DNA of 64,000 nt from Bordetella parapertussis (GTDB lineage: Bacteria; Pseudomonadota; Gammaproteobacteria; Burkholderiales; JACQAP01). The notes under the pieces are model-generated. The model searched no databases, was not told where the DNA came from, and saw only the letters and a list, made by a program, of their open reading frames with translations. Numbering within the stretch: position 1 is the first letter of the stretch; each line of letters starts with the position of its first letter. Location: contig CAMDKM010000001.1 in NCBI GenBank assembly GCA_945900965.1, positions 186,001-250,000 of the forward strand, written 5' to 3'. Positions 18,068-26,226 of the stretch are shown here, in pieces. Both the position numbers and the translations under genes were made by a program.

Positions 18068-19891
18068 ATGTGCATCGTGAAAAATATTCTGCTGGCCTTG
18101 CTGCTTGCCGCCTCGGTGTGCGCGGTGGCAGCGCCAGGAACCATCGACGATGGGCGCCTGCAGGCAGCAGGTGATGACCCCAATAACTGGCTCACACACG
18201 GGCGCGACTACGCCAATCAACGCTTTTCGCCGTTGGCGCAGATAAACAAGGGCACCGTGAAGCAACTGGCCCCCGCCTGGAACTACAAGAGCGGTGTCAA
18301 TTCGACCTTCCAGGCCACGCCAATAGTGGTGGACGGTACCATGTACGTCTCGCTGCCCTTCAATCACGTAATCGCGCTCGACGCGCGCAACGGCAAACAA
18401 CTCTGGCGCTACGAGCACAAGCGCCGCACGGAAAAAATGTGTTGCGGTCCGGCCAATCGCGGCGTTGCGGTTGCCTATGGGAAAGTGTTTGTCGCCACCG
18501 TAGACGCGCGTCTGATCGCGCTCGATCAGCAATCCGGCAAACCAGTCTGGGATATGCCGCTGGTCGACGAAATATCCGGCGAGACGGAGCGCAGCGAACA
18601 ACTGGCCACCGATGATGCCAACCGCAATTTGCGCGTCAGCGGCTCCACCGGCGTTGGGGCCAGCATGGCACCGCTGGTGTACAAGGGAAAAGTGATCGTC
18701 GGCATCACCGGGGTGGGATACGGCCTCCACCTGGATTCGGAGCGGCCCGGCGCGCCAGTTGGAGCGGTCATCGGCATTGCAGGTCAGAGCCAGCGCGCCG
18801 GTTTCTATGCAGCCTTCGACGCGACCAATGGCAAGAAGATCTGGCAATTCGATTCCACGCCGGCAAGCGGCTGGGAGGGCGCGTTCCGGGAAGCAACTCC
18901 CGATGGCGCGCCGCTGGAGCGCAACATCGCCAATGAAAAAGACAACTTCGAAGCTCATCACGACGCATGGAAACGCGGCGGCGGTTCGGCCTGGACGACT
19001 CCTGCCGCCGATACAAAACGCGACCTGCTCTACCTCGGGGTCGGCAATCCTTCGCCGCAGATGGACGATCGCACCCGGCCGGGGGACAACCTCTACACCG
19101 TGTCGCTGGTGGCGCTGGACGCCAACACCGGGGTACTCAAATGGTATTACCAGCAGGTGCCGCACGACATGTGGGGCTACGACGTGGCCAGCCCGCCCGT
19201 GCTATTCGACCTGCCCAAAGGATATGACCAGATTCCCGTCATCGGCCAGGCCGGCAAGACCGGCTGGTTCTACGTACTCGATCGTCGCGACGGAAAACTG
19301 CTCTACAAATCGGACGCGTTTGTGCCGCAGCAGAATCTGTTCAAGCGCCCCACGGCAGATGGCATTGTGGTCGCCCCGGGCGGCGGGGGCGGTGCCAACT
19401 GGTCTCCGGTGTCGTTCGATTCACGCACCGGCCTGGCCTACGTCGCCGCCATGCACCTGCCGATGCGTTACACCGTGAAGGAAATTCCGGCGGCAGAGGG
19501 GAAACCGGCCGTCCACTACACCACGCTGGAACCCGCGCAGGGACCGAAGTGGGGCGTACTCAGCGCCATCGACACTCAAGGCGGCGGCAGCATCAAGTGG
19601 CAAGTGAAAACACCCGACCCCCTGGTCGGCGGCGTGCTCGCCACCGCGGGCGAATTGCTCTTCATGGGCGAGGGCAACGGTAATTTCAACGCGTTCGACT
19701 CCGCCACGGGCGAATTGCTGTGGCAATACACCTGCGGCGCCGGCGTGAATGCGCCGCCAATTACCTACCAGGTGGAGGGTAGACAATACGTCGCGGTTGC
19801 CGCCGGCGGCAACGCGGTTTTCGGATTCAAGCAGGGAGACACCTTGCAGGTGTTTGCGTTGCCTGATAAAGCGGGGACGGGGGACAGGTAG
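18068..19891 (+). CDS. PQQ-dependent (quinoprotein) alcohol dehydrogenase
   Basis: The 607-aa periplasmic enzyme has a signal peptide (LLALLLAASVCAVAAPG) and an eight-bladed propeller. Tryptophan-docking repeats such as DARNGKQLWRYEHK, DATNGKKIWQFDS and DSATGELLWQYTCGAGV are visible. The vicinal disulfide typical of methanol/ethanol-type quinoproteins is Cys125-Cys126 (KMCCGP). The RPGDN segment lies where the catalytic Asp is expected. There is no C-terminal cytochrome domain, so electrons must pass to a separate cytochrome, possibly the di-haem protein encoded just upstream. The substrate is probably an alcohol. No pqq biosynthesis genes are in the window. Confidence 0.92.
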   Translation: MCIVKNILLALLLAASVCAVAAPGTIDDGRLQAAGDDPNNWLTHGRDYANQRFSPLAQINKGTVKQLAPAWNYKSGVNSTFQATPIVVDGTMYVSLPFNHVIALDARNGKQLWRYEHKRRTEKMCCGPANRGVAVAYGKVFVATVDARLIALDQQSGKPVWDMPLVDEISGETERSEQLATDDANRNLRVSGSTGVGASMAPLVYKGKVIVGITGVGYGLHLDSERPGAPVGAVIGIAGQSQRAGFYAAFDATNGKKIWQFDSTPASGWEGAFREATPDGAPLERNIANEKDNFEAHHDAWKRGGGSAWTTPAADTKRDLLYLGVGNPSPQMDDRTRPGDNLYTVSLVALDANTGVLKWYYQQVPHDMWGYDVASPPVLFDLPKGYDQIPVIGQAGKTGWFYVLDRRDGKLLYKSDAFVPQQNLFKRPTADGIVVAPGGGGGANWSPVSFDSRTGLAYVAAMHLPMRYTVKEIPAAEGKPAVHYTTLEPAQGPKWGVLSAIDTQGGGSIKWQVKTPDPLVGGVLATAGELLFMGEGNGNFNAFDSATGELLWQYTCGAGVNAPPITYQVEGRQYVAVAAGGNAVFGFKQGDTLQVFALPDKAGTGDR

Positions 19892-19975
19892 TGAGAGTTT
19901 GTGAGGGGCGAGGGGAGAGGGACGAGGGGTGGAACGCCGCTACGCCGCACGTTTGCTCTTTTACCCTTCGCGCAT
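19892..19975. repeat. Short heptad R/Y element
   Basis: A purine run (gtgaggggcgaggggagagg) is followed by a pyrimidine run (gctcttttacccttcgcgca) in the spacer after the PQQ dehydrogenase. The heptad pattern is weaker than in other copies. Confidence 0.5.
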
Positions 19976-20024
19976 TCATGAGTTCCGGCTTGTCCGGATT
20001 GGGAGTGAGGAGAAGGGCGGTGCC

Positions 20025-20624
20025 ATGAAAATACATCACGCAATTTTTCGATCGGTTGGCTTCGTATTCACGCTGCTCGTCATGGCTGCGGCTGGGGCGG
20101 CGGAGACAGCTAGCGAATTGACGATCCGCAATACCGCGATACAGAAAATGTTGATGGAGGAACTCTTCATTGACAAGGGTCGGTACCCGCTGCTGCCGGA
20201 AACGGTGTGCCAGTACGCATTCCTGGATTCGCCCGTCGTGACGATCTCGCAGGGCCGGGTACGGATCAAGGTTCGATTAAGCGGTCAGCTCGCCACACAG
20301 GTCGAGGGTAAATGTGTTGGAACCGCGGATGTGGTTCAGATTGCAGTCTCGGCTCAGCCAGTGCTTGCCGGCGTCAAGCTGGTGCTCTCGGATCTCCGGA
20401 TCGACGAGGTGTCCAACGAGTTATACCGAATTCTGCTCTCGCAATTTCTGCAAAGCGCCATTCCGCGCACTGTGGAGATTGACCTGCGCGAAGGTGTTCA
20501 GAAAATGTTCTCGACCCGTCGCTCTTCATGGGAAGTCAGCGTCGAGAAATTTTCGCTTACGGAATTAAGCGTGGAAAACAACCAGCTTCGCGCTTCGTTG
20601 TTGTTTTCGCTAGTCGCCAAATAA
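20025..20624 (+). CDS. Secreted hypothetical protein
   Basis: The 199-aa protein from ATG 20025 follows a good ribosome-binding site (gaggagaagg) and has a signal peptide (GFVFTLLVMAAAGAAET). The mature part alternates strands and helices: QGRVRIKVRLSGQLATQ, VVQIAVSAQPVLAGVKLVL, a helix-rich EVSNELYRILLSQFLQSAIP, and a final SVEKFSLTELSVENNQLRAS. This layout is reminiscent of small beta-rich lipid- or membrane-associated periplasmic proteins, but no named family was recognised. Two cysteines (in ETVCQYAF and EGKCVGT) could pair in the periplasm. Only an exported location is supported. Confidence 0.7.
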   Translation: MKIHHAIFRSVGFVFTLLVMAAAGAAETASELTIRNTAIQKMLMEELFIDKGRYPLLPETVCQYAFLDSPVVTISQGRVRIKVRLSGQLATQVEGKCVGTADVVQIAVSAQPVLAGVKLVLSDLRIDEVSNELYRILLSQFLQSAIPRTVEIDLREGVQKMFSTRRSSWEVSVEKFSLTELSVENNQLRASLLFSLVAK

Positions 20625-20693
20625 TCTCGACTATTCCATGTGCGCTCAAATTTCAATAGAAGATCCGGGTGCAAATGAAACGCAAAACTCTTC

Positions 20694-21030
20694 AACACGA
20701 AGGGCACGAAGGGCACGAAGGTAAACACGAAGGCTTCACGAAGGAAGTCTCTAGTGCAGTGCTTCGTACTTGGCGGCACAAAAGACGGCGAGAATCGGCG
20801 CCATACGGCGTTACAAGTCCTCGCCAGGTGTTCAACCTGGCTGCGGTTTACGCCTTGTCTGGCACCAATTTCGCCGCTTTTGTTGCGCAACCAGCCGTGG
20901 CAGCATTCAACTATAAGAGCAATCAAGCACGAAGCACTACACTAGCAGGAAAGCGGGCGCGGGATTCACTTGTATTTAGTTTCCTTAGTGTCCTTCGTGA
21001 AAACCTTCGTGCGCCTTCGTGTTAAGCGCG
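20694..21030. repeat. Long inverted repeat of the acgaagg type, split by a MITE-like insert
   Basis: The left arm (20694-20745) consists of acgaagggc/acgaagg units. The right arm (about 20985-21022) holds the inverse ccttcgtg units (gtccttcgtgaaaaccttcg). This hairpin-forming spacer between the 20025 gene and the SDR gene is interrupted by the element at 20751-20945. No gene is evident in the 480-nt spacer; the open frames crossing it are repeat translation. Confidence 0.75.
20751..20945. mobile_element. MITE-like element, 195 bp with 22-bp terminal inverted repeats
   Basis: The ends are inverted copies with 20 of 22 positions matching: the left end begins ctagtgcagtgcttcgtact and the right end, read inverted, begins ctagtgtagtgcttcgtgct. 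TA sits at position 2 of each end, which fits insertion at a TA target as in IS630/Tc1-type elements. The interior has a small hairpin (GCCAGGT-gttc-AACCTGGC) and no transposase, so it would have to be moved in trans. Confidence 0.65.
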
Positions 21031-21105
21031 TTTTTAGTTTTTTATTTGGAAATTTCGGGATAATTTCGGCAGGATCGTAAAAGCCCGCCATCAAGGAGCC
21101 AACGC

Positions 21106-21855
21106 ATGAGACTCAAGGATAAAGTCGCCATTGTCACCGGCGGCGCGCACGGCATGGGCGAAAGCATTGCCCGGCTGTTTGCCCGGGAAGGTGCATCGGT
21201 GTTCATTGCCGACATATTGGAGGACGAAGGCGCCGCAGTGGCCGAAACCATACGTGCCGCCAGTGGCGAAGCGCAGTTTCTTGATGTCGATGTCTCCATT
21301 GAGGCTCAGTGGGTCGATCTTGTGCAGGCGTGCTCGACTCACTACGGGAAAATCGACGTGCTGGTCAACAACGCCGGCATCAGCGGTGCGGTACCAAACC
21401 GCATGAGCACCGAGTACTTCGACAAACTCATGGCTGTCAACACCCGGGGAACCTTTCTCGGCATGAAGACGGTGATTCCGGAAATGCGCAAGGTCGGCGG
21501 TGGCGCCATCGTCAATGTGTCGTCCATTTCCGGCTTCATCGGCCAGGAATTTGTCCACATGGGCTACAACGCCGCCAAGGCCGCGATCCGCGTGATGACC
21601 AAGTCCGCCGCCGTGCAATTCGCCAAAGACGGCATCCGCATCAATTCCGTACACCCCGGCATGATGCCGCCGATGCGCACCTCGGTAACCGCCGCTGACC
21701 CCGAATTGAGGGAAAAAGTCCTGTCCACGGTGCCGATGCAACGCGCCGGACGTCCCGACGAAGTCGCCTACCCGGTGTTATTCCTCGCCTCAGACGAGGC
21801 CTCTTATATCACCGGCACGGAGTTGGTGGTTGATGGGGGATTCTTGGCAGCGTGA
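21106..21855 (+). CDS. SDR-family NAD(P)-dependent oxidoreductase
   Basis: The 249-aa classical short-chain dehydrogenase has the cofactor glycine motif TGGAHGMG (residues 11-18), an acidic residue after strand 2 (FIADILED, favouring NAD), NNAG (88-91), the catalytic Ser in NVSSISG and YNAAK (Tyr154, Lys158). The C-terminal signature DEASYITGTELVVDGGFLA is intact. A purine-rich aaggagccaacgc precedes ATG 21106. Substrates in this family include 3-hydroxyacyl, steroid and sugar alcohols; nothing nearby narrows the choice. Confidence 0.92.
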   Translation: MRLKDKVAIVTGGAHGMGESIARLFAREGASVFIADILEDEGAAVAETIRAASGEAQFLDVDVSIEAQWVDLVQACSTHYGKIDVLVNNAGISGAVPNRMSTEYFDKLMAVNTRGTFLGMKTVIPEMRKVGGGAIVNVSSISGFIGQEFVHMGYNAAKAAIRVMTKSAAVQFAKDGIRINSVHPGMMPPMRTSVTAADPELREKVLSTVPMQRAGRPDEVAYPVLFLASDEASYITGTELVVDGGFLAA

Positions 21856-22035
21856 CTCGGTGACAAGTGACAGGGACGGGATTGGGAATTGGGGATTGAG
21901 GATCGGGGATCGGGGATCGGGGATCGAGGAAATCATCACCCTTCACTCCTCACCCCTTCCGCTTCCCGCCTCCCGCCTCCCGCCTCCCGCCTCACGCCTC
22001 CCGCCTCACGCCTCGCCCCTCGCCCCTACCCGAAT
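21856..22035. repeat. Heptad-repeat R/Y element
   Basis: A purine half of 7-bp units (gggattg, aggatcg, gggatcg repeated) passes through gaggaaatcatcacccttca into a pyrimidine half of cccgcct, cacgcct and cgcccct heptads. The 7-bp phase is continuous for about 60 bp on each side. It fills most of the spacer between the SDR gene and the next gene. Confidence 0.75.
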
Positions 22036-22132
22036 GGTTTATCATTGCGCGCTTTCTTGATCCGACAGTCGTCTTCAACACAATAATTTCAACCTCTTCC
22101 CGTGATTGGCTTGCGGGCCGCCACGACTCTTT

Positions 22133-22942
22133 ATGAATAACTCCAAAAACAGTTCGGCCGAACATATTTTTGCACTAACGATTATTTTTCTATTGCCGCT
22201 TTGTACATCGCTGCCGCTCGCCGCGCAGACTCAGCCAGCCGCACAATCGGCTACCGAAGCCGCTCTGAAGAGACCCACCGATTTCCGCTCGCGGATCGAA
22301 GTCCGCAACGAGTATCAGAATCTCCAGGGGGACGCACACCGGAATATTCTCCAGCCCCGGCTGGATTACGCAGTCAAATCCAGCCTCGCGCTGCGGCTCG
22401 AGATGCCTTATGTGACCTACGATCCGGGTGGCGGCGCAAGACAGATCAGCGGACAAGGCGATCTGCTCGCGCGGGCCGTGTTGCGCGCGATCCAGGAAGA
22501 GGGTTTTGCGCTATTTGTTGCAACCGACGTGATTTTCGATACCGCCGACGACGATCGTCTGGGTTACGGCAAGACCGTTTTGGCCCCGCACATATTCGCC
22601 GCCATCGATATCACCAAGTATGACTCGGTTTTTTTCCCCAACATCCAGCATTATTTCTCGGTGGGCGGCAGCAGCCTGCGCAGTGACGTCAATTTCACGA
22701 CGGTCAAACCCAACCTGCTCACCCGCTGGCCCAACAAGGTGTATACCTTTCTCGAGCCGCAATTCACGATCGACTGGGAACACAACGAAAAGGTCGGGAT
22801 GACGGTCGAACTGGAGGTCGGAAAAATCCTCTCGAAGAATATCGCGGCCTGGGCTCGCCCCGGCGTCGGCGTCATAAACCGGAACGAATTGCCCCAGGTA
22901 TACGAGTGGAACGTCGAGCTGGGGATGAGGTATATTTTTTAG
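22133..22942 (+). CDS. Predicted outer-membrane beta-barrel protein (transporter-like)
   Basis: The 269-aa protein starts at ATG 22133 with a signal peptide (FLLPLCTSLPLAAQTQPAAQ). Alternating amphipathic strands include FRSRIEVRNEYQNLQGDAHR, NILQPRLDYAVKSSLALRLE and VYTFLEPQFTIDWEHNEKVG. The C-terminus ends in the aromatic signature of outer-membrane barrels (WNVELGMRYIF, final Phe). The pattern resembles the MetA-pathway phenol-degradation/transporter group of small barrels. It probably lets small organic compounds through the outer membrane, but this is inferred from fold alone. A dienelactone hydrolase gene follows after 88 nt. Confidence 0.72.
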   Translation: MNNSKNSSAEHIFALTIIFLLPLCTSLPLAAQTQPAAQSATEAALKRPTDFRSRIEVRNEYQNLQGDAHRNILQPRLDYAVKSSLALRLEMPYVTYDPGGGARQISGQGDLLARAVLRAIQEEGFALFVATDVIFDTADDDRLGYGKTVLAPHIFAAIDITKYDSVFFPNIQHYFSVGGSSLRSDVNFTTVKPNLLTRWPNKVYTFLEPQFTIDWEHNEKVGMTVELEVGKILSKNIAAWARPGVGVINRNELPQVYEWNVELGMRYIF

Positions 22943-23030
22943 GGGCTTGGGGCTGGGGACTAGTGGCTGGAAAAGACCTCAAGCGTCTCAAAACAAATTT
23001 CTGCAAGGCACTTCGAGGAGGAGCCATACC

Positions 23031-23699
23031 ATGGGGACGATGATCGAATTAACGGCCAGCGACGGCCACAAATTGTCTGCTTACCGCGTCGCACCCCAGA
23101 AGAGGCCACGCGGCGCGGTGGTGGTGGTTCAGGAAATTTTCGGTGTTAACAGCCACATCAAATCGGTGGCGGATGCTTATGCGGCGGATGGATTCATAGC
23201 CATTGCGCCGGCCCTGTTCGATCGTGTCAAACGCAATGTCGAGTTGGGTTATACGGCAGACGACATCGCAGCAGGCATCGCGCTGAAGGAAAAATGCTCG
23301 GTTGATGGAGCGATGCGTGATATCGAGGCGGCGTCCAGGTCTGTCGCCTCAGCCGGCAAGGTCGGCATTGTCGGCTATTGCTGGGGCGGATTTATTTCGT
23401 GGATGGCGTCGGCCAAAATCGCGGGCCTTGCCTGTGCAGCGCCGTATTACGGCGGAGGCATTCTGGACAATGCGAATATCTCGCCCAAGTGCCCGGTCAT
23501 GGGCCACTTCGGCGAGCGCGATTCCATGATTCCTGTTGCCGGCGTGAACAAGTTGGTCACGCAACATCCCACGCAACAAATCTTCATCTATCCCGCCGAC
23601 CACGGCTTCAATTGCGACCAGCGTGGCTCCTACGACGAAGCGAGCGCGAAGCTGGCGCGTCAACGCACATTGGAGTTTTTCCGCAAACATTTGGGTTGA
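23031..23699 (+). CDS. Dienelactone hydrolase family protein
   Basis: The 222-aa alpha/beta hydrolase has the Cys-Asp-His triad of dienelactone hydrolases: Cys117 in GIVGYCWGG, Asp164 in GERDSMIP and His191 in YPADHGFNC. The N-terminal block VVVVQEIFGVNSHIKSVADA carries the Glu typical of the family. ATG 23031 follows cgaggaggagcc; a longer frame reads through spacer. Classical members open dienelactone in chlorocatechol breakdown; many homologues act on other lactones or esters. The lactonase-type SMP-30 gene is close by in the convergent orientation. Confidence 0.92.
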   Translation: MGTMIELTASDGHKLSAYRVAPQKRPRGAVVVVQEIFGVNSHIKSVADAYAADGFIAIAPALFDRVKRNVELGYTADDIAAGIALKEKCSVDGAMRDIEAASRSVASAGKVGIVGYCWGGFISWMASAKIAGLACAAPYYGGGILDNANISPKCPVMGHFGERDSMIPVAGVNKLVTQHPTQQIFIYPADHGFNCDQRGSYDEASAKLARQRTLEFFRKHLG

Positions 23700-23807
23700 A
23701 TGAGCTGCCAGCCTGATCGTATCCCTTTCGGGTCTGGATGCTCGCGTCCGCTTTTGCGCTCTTGACTTGTCACGCGTCACCCGTTTCTCGTCACCGCTTT
23801 CAGCGGA

Positions 23808-24788
23808 TCAACCGCCTGCCGCCCCCTGAGTATTCACATAAAGCGCATACACGCTCTTGCTCGCAGCCATGAATAATCGGTTGCGGTGCAGCCCGCCGAA
23901 ACACAGATTGGCGCAGCGCTCTGGCAGGGCGATCCGGCCAATCAGACGGGCATCCGGGTTGTAGATCACTACCCCATCCAGTTCCGCGCTGCCCATGCCC
24001 CACCCGAACCAGATGTTTCCGTCCACGTCGCAGCGCATACCATCTGGAGTACCCGGCCCGGCATCAAGAAACAAGCGTTTGCGGGTGAGGCGTTTGCCGC
24101 CGTCGGCGAGATCGTAAACCCAGATGCGTCGCGGGCTGGTACGAGATTCGACCAGATAGAGAATCGATTCGTCCGGCGAAAAACACAATCCGTTTGGCCC
24201 GAGAACATCGGCTTCCACTATGGAAATTGCACCGCTTGTCCCGTCCACGCGATAAACGTTTTGCCCTACCTCGGGTTGCGCCACCTTGCCTTCATAATTG
24301 CCCAGCAGGCCGAAGGGCGGATCGGTGAACCACGTTGAACCGTCGGACTTCACCACCACGTCATTCGGGGAACTGAGCCGTTTGCCTTCGAAGTTATCCG
24401 CCACCACACTGAGATTTCCGTCGTACTCGGTGCGAGTCACCCTTCTTCCGCCGTGTTCACAGGTGACCAAGCGGCCCTGCCGGTCTCGCGTGTTGCCATT
24501 GGCGTAATTCGAGGGTTTACGAAAAATACTCACCGCCCCCGTTTCTTCTTCCCATTTGAGAATGCGGTTATTGGGGATGTCGCTCCACAACAGATAGCGC
24601 CCGTCCCCGAACCACACCGGGCCTTCCGCCCAGCGAAAGCCGTGCGCAATACGCTCCAGTGTGGCGAGATTAAGTTTGTACTTGGCAAACGACTGATCGA
24701 GCACCTGCACGGCAGGATCCGGGTAGCGTTGGCTGGGTTGCCAGGCGATACTGTTACCGCTTTCAAGGCCGGAGAAATTGGAAGGCAT
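23808..24788 (-). CDS. SMP-30/gluconolactonase family lactonase
   Basis: The 326-aa six-bladed beta-propeller hydrolase has its single-metal ligands at the expected family positions: Glu55 (RWAEGPVWF), Asn142 (SSPNDVVV), Asn199 (LGPNGLCFSPD) and Asp249 (GTPDGMRCDVDG). It has no signal peptide, so it is probably cytoplasmic. Family members hydrolyse sugar lactones or other lactones. The start at ATG 24788 leaves a 17-nt gap to the upstream minus-strand diguanylate cyclase gene, so the two may be cotranscribed, although they are functionally unrelated. Confidence 0.9.
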   Translation of the reverse strand: MPSNFSGLESGNSIAWQPSQRYPDPAVQVLDQSFAKYKLNLATLERIAHGFRWAEGPVWFGDGRYLLWSDIPNNRILKWEEETGAVSIFRKPSNYANGNTRDRQGRLVTCEHGGRRVTRTEYDGNLSVVADNFEGKRLSSPNDVVVKSDGSTWFTDPPFGLLGNYEGKVAQPEVGQNVYRVDGTSGAISIVEADVLGPNGLCFSPDESILYLVESRTSPRRIWVYDLADGGKRLTRKRLFLDAGPGTPDGMRCDVDGNIWFGWGMGSAELDGVVIYNPDARLIGRIALPERCANLCFGGLHRNRLFMAASKSVYALYVNTQGAAGG

Positions 24789-24805
24789 GCGCTATGGCTC
24801 GTCAA

Positions 24806-25993
24806 TCAGACTGCGCCTTGAGGCCCCGGCCGCACCCCGAGGAGCGGGGCAACCACTGTGCTATTGGGTCGACGATCCATCGCGCGGCCGATTGCATCGT
24901 CCGCCGCAAACAGCACCGAATCGAGATCGGCGCCACATTCGCCAACGGCAATTCCGATACTGACGCTTACCTTGATTTCCTGACCTCCGACGATCATGGC
25001 CTCTTTCTGGATCGTTTGCCGTACTCGCTCGGTAACAATAAGCGACTCCTTTTCAGACGCCCCCGGCATCATCAGCAAAAATGCCTCTCCGCCATAACGG
25101 CCCACCCTGTCGTAAGGCCGGATGCTCCTGCGAATACCGTCGGCGACCCACTTGAGTATCTGGTCGCCAACCTCTTTGCGAATCTTTTCGTTCCTCAATT
25201 TGAAATTGTCGATATCGAAAATTGCAATGCCAAACGCGGACTTCGCACGCGCGCTGCGCGAATGCTCGCTTTCAATTTCCGCAATGATTGCCCGCCGATT
25301 GCCGATGCCGGTGAGGGCGTCGAGCATTGCCGCGGCCTCCAGGGACGCATGCAATCGTGCAAACTCCAGCCACAAAACGCCTACCGTCAAGAACACCAGT
25401 CCCAATGTCCAACCCACAATAGCCACCGGCGGCCCGAACACCCAGGTCAATTCATCTCCCTCGACCGATCCTCCGCGCAACAGATTGAGAACTAAGGTGG
25501 CAGCCATGGCGCCAAAAAATGCCACCATGGTGAGGATCGGCCCGACGAATTGCTGGCGCTGGACTTGACCCCTGCCGTCCCAGGCGGCTTTCGCCGCAAT
25601 GACTGCAAGCAGGATAGATACTGTGCCAGAGCCGCCAAGCAGGTTGGGCGGGGGAACAATCACCCAACTGAGTATCGCCACGGCGATAACGGCAACATTG
25701 AAACCCACCGGTGGCACGTCGACGCCGTAAATCTGATTGAGGGCCCGGCAAATCATCAGCCCGGACGCAAGAAGTCCGATCCATCCCGCATAAAGCAAGG
25801 CATCGAACTGGGTTGAAACATAAAGCTGGAGCAGCGTGTAAGCGACACCGGAGGCCAGCATGGACAAGCCCCAAAGGCGTACGCCCCGGACATCCGGCTG
25901 CAAGACGGAAAACACGATCAAAATCAAACCGAGTCCGATCCCGATAATTTTGGCCAGAACAACCAAGGTGGAAATGTCCAGAAGCATAGGCAT
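24806..25993 (-). CDS. Membrane diguanylate cyclase-like protein with degenerate GGEAF motif
   Basis: The 395-aa protein has about seven hydrophobic helices (residues 10-210) and a C-terminal GGDEF domain. The start DALTGIGNRR (225-234), metal segment FDIDNFK (259-265) and inhibitory RxxD site RPYD (292-295) are in place. The signature itself reads RYGGEAF (301-305): the fourth residue is Ala instead of the conserved Glu. In characterised cyclases that acidic residue is needed for catalysis, so this protein may bind GTP or c-di-GMP rather than make it. A few active variants are known, so loss of activity is an inference. Confidence 0.88.
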   Translation of the reverse strand: MPMLLDISTLVVLAKIIGIGLGLILIVFSVLQPDVRGVRLWGLSMLASGVAYTLLQLYVSTQFDALLYAGWIGLLASGLMICRALNQIYGVDVPPVGFNVAVIAVAILSWVIVPPPNLLGGSGTVSILLAVIAAKAAWDGRGQVQRQQFVGPILTMVAFFGAMAATLVLNLLRGGSVEGDELTWVFGPPVAIVGWTLGLVFLTVGVLWLEFARLHASLEAAAMLDALTGIGNRRAIIAEIESEHSRSARAKSAFGIAIFDIDNFKLRNEKIRKEVGDQILKWVADGIRRSIRPYDRVGRYGGEAFLLMMPGASEKESLIVTERVRQTIQKEAMIVGGQEIKVSVSIGIAVGECGADLDSVLFAADDAIGRAMDRRPNSTVVAPLLGVRPGPQGAV

Positions 25994-26226
25994 ATACAGA
26001 CTCCGAAAAAGCGTCGGTCCATTCTACACACAGCCTGTCGGGATGGAGTATGTTGCGGACAATTTCCTTCCCAATCGCAGAATTCGCTCCCACATCTTTC
26101 TCGCATTCATTGTCGCCACGGAGTCCCGTTGCAGTGCGGCACAAGAAGCAATTGACATCCTCCGCCCCCTTGTCTATATCGGACAAGCCGCAAGGCATAT
26201 TTCATATACAAAATAGGGAGAAGAAA

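Noticed and set aside
20669-21025. 118-codon frame over the MITE-like region
   Set aside because: It is made of repeat arms and the mobile element, so it is not a credible gene.
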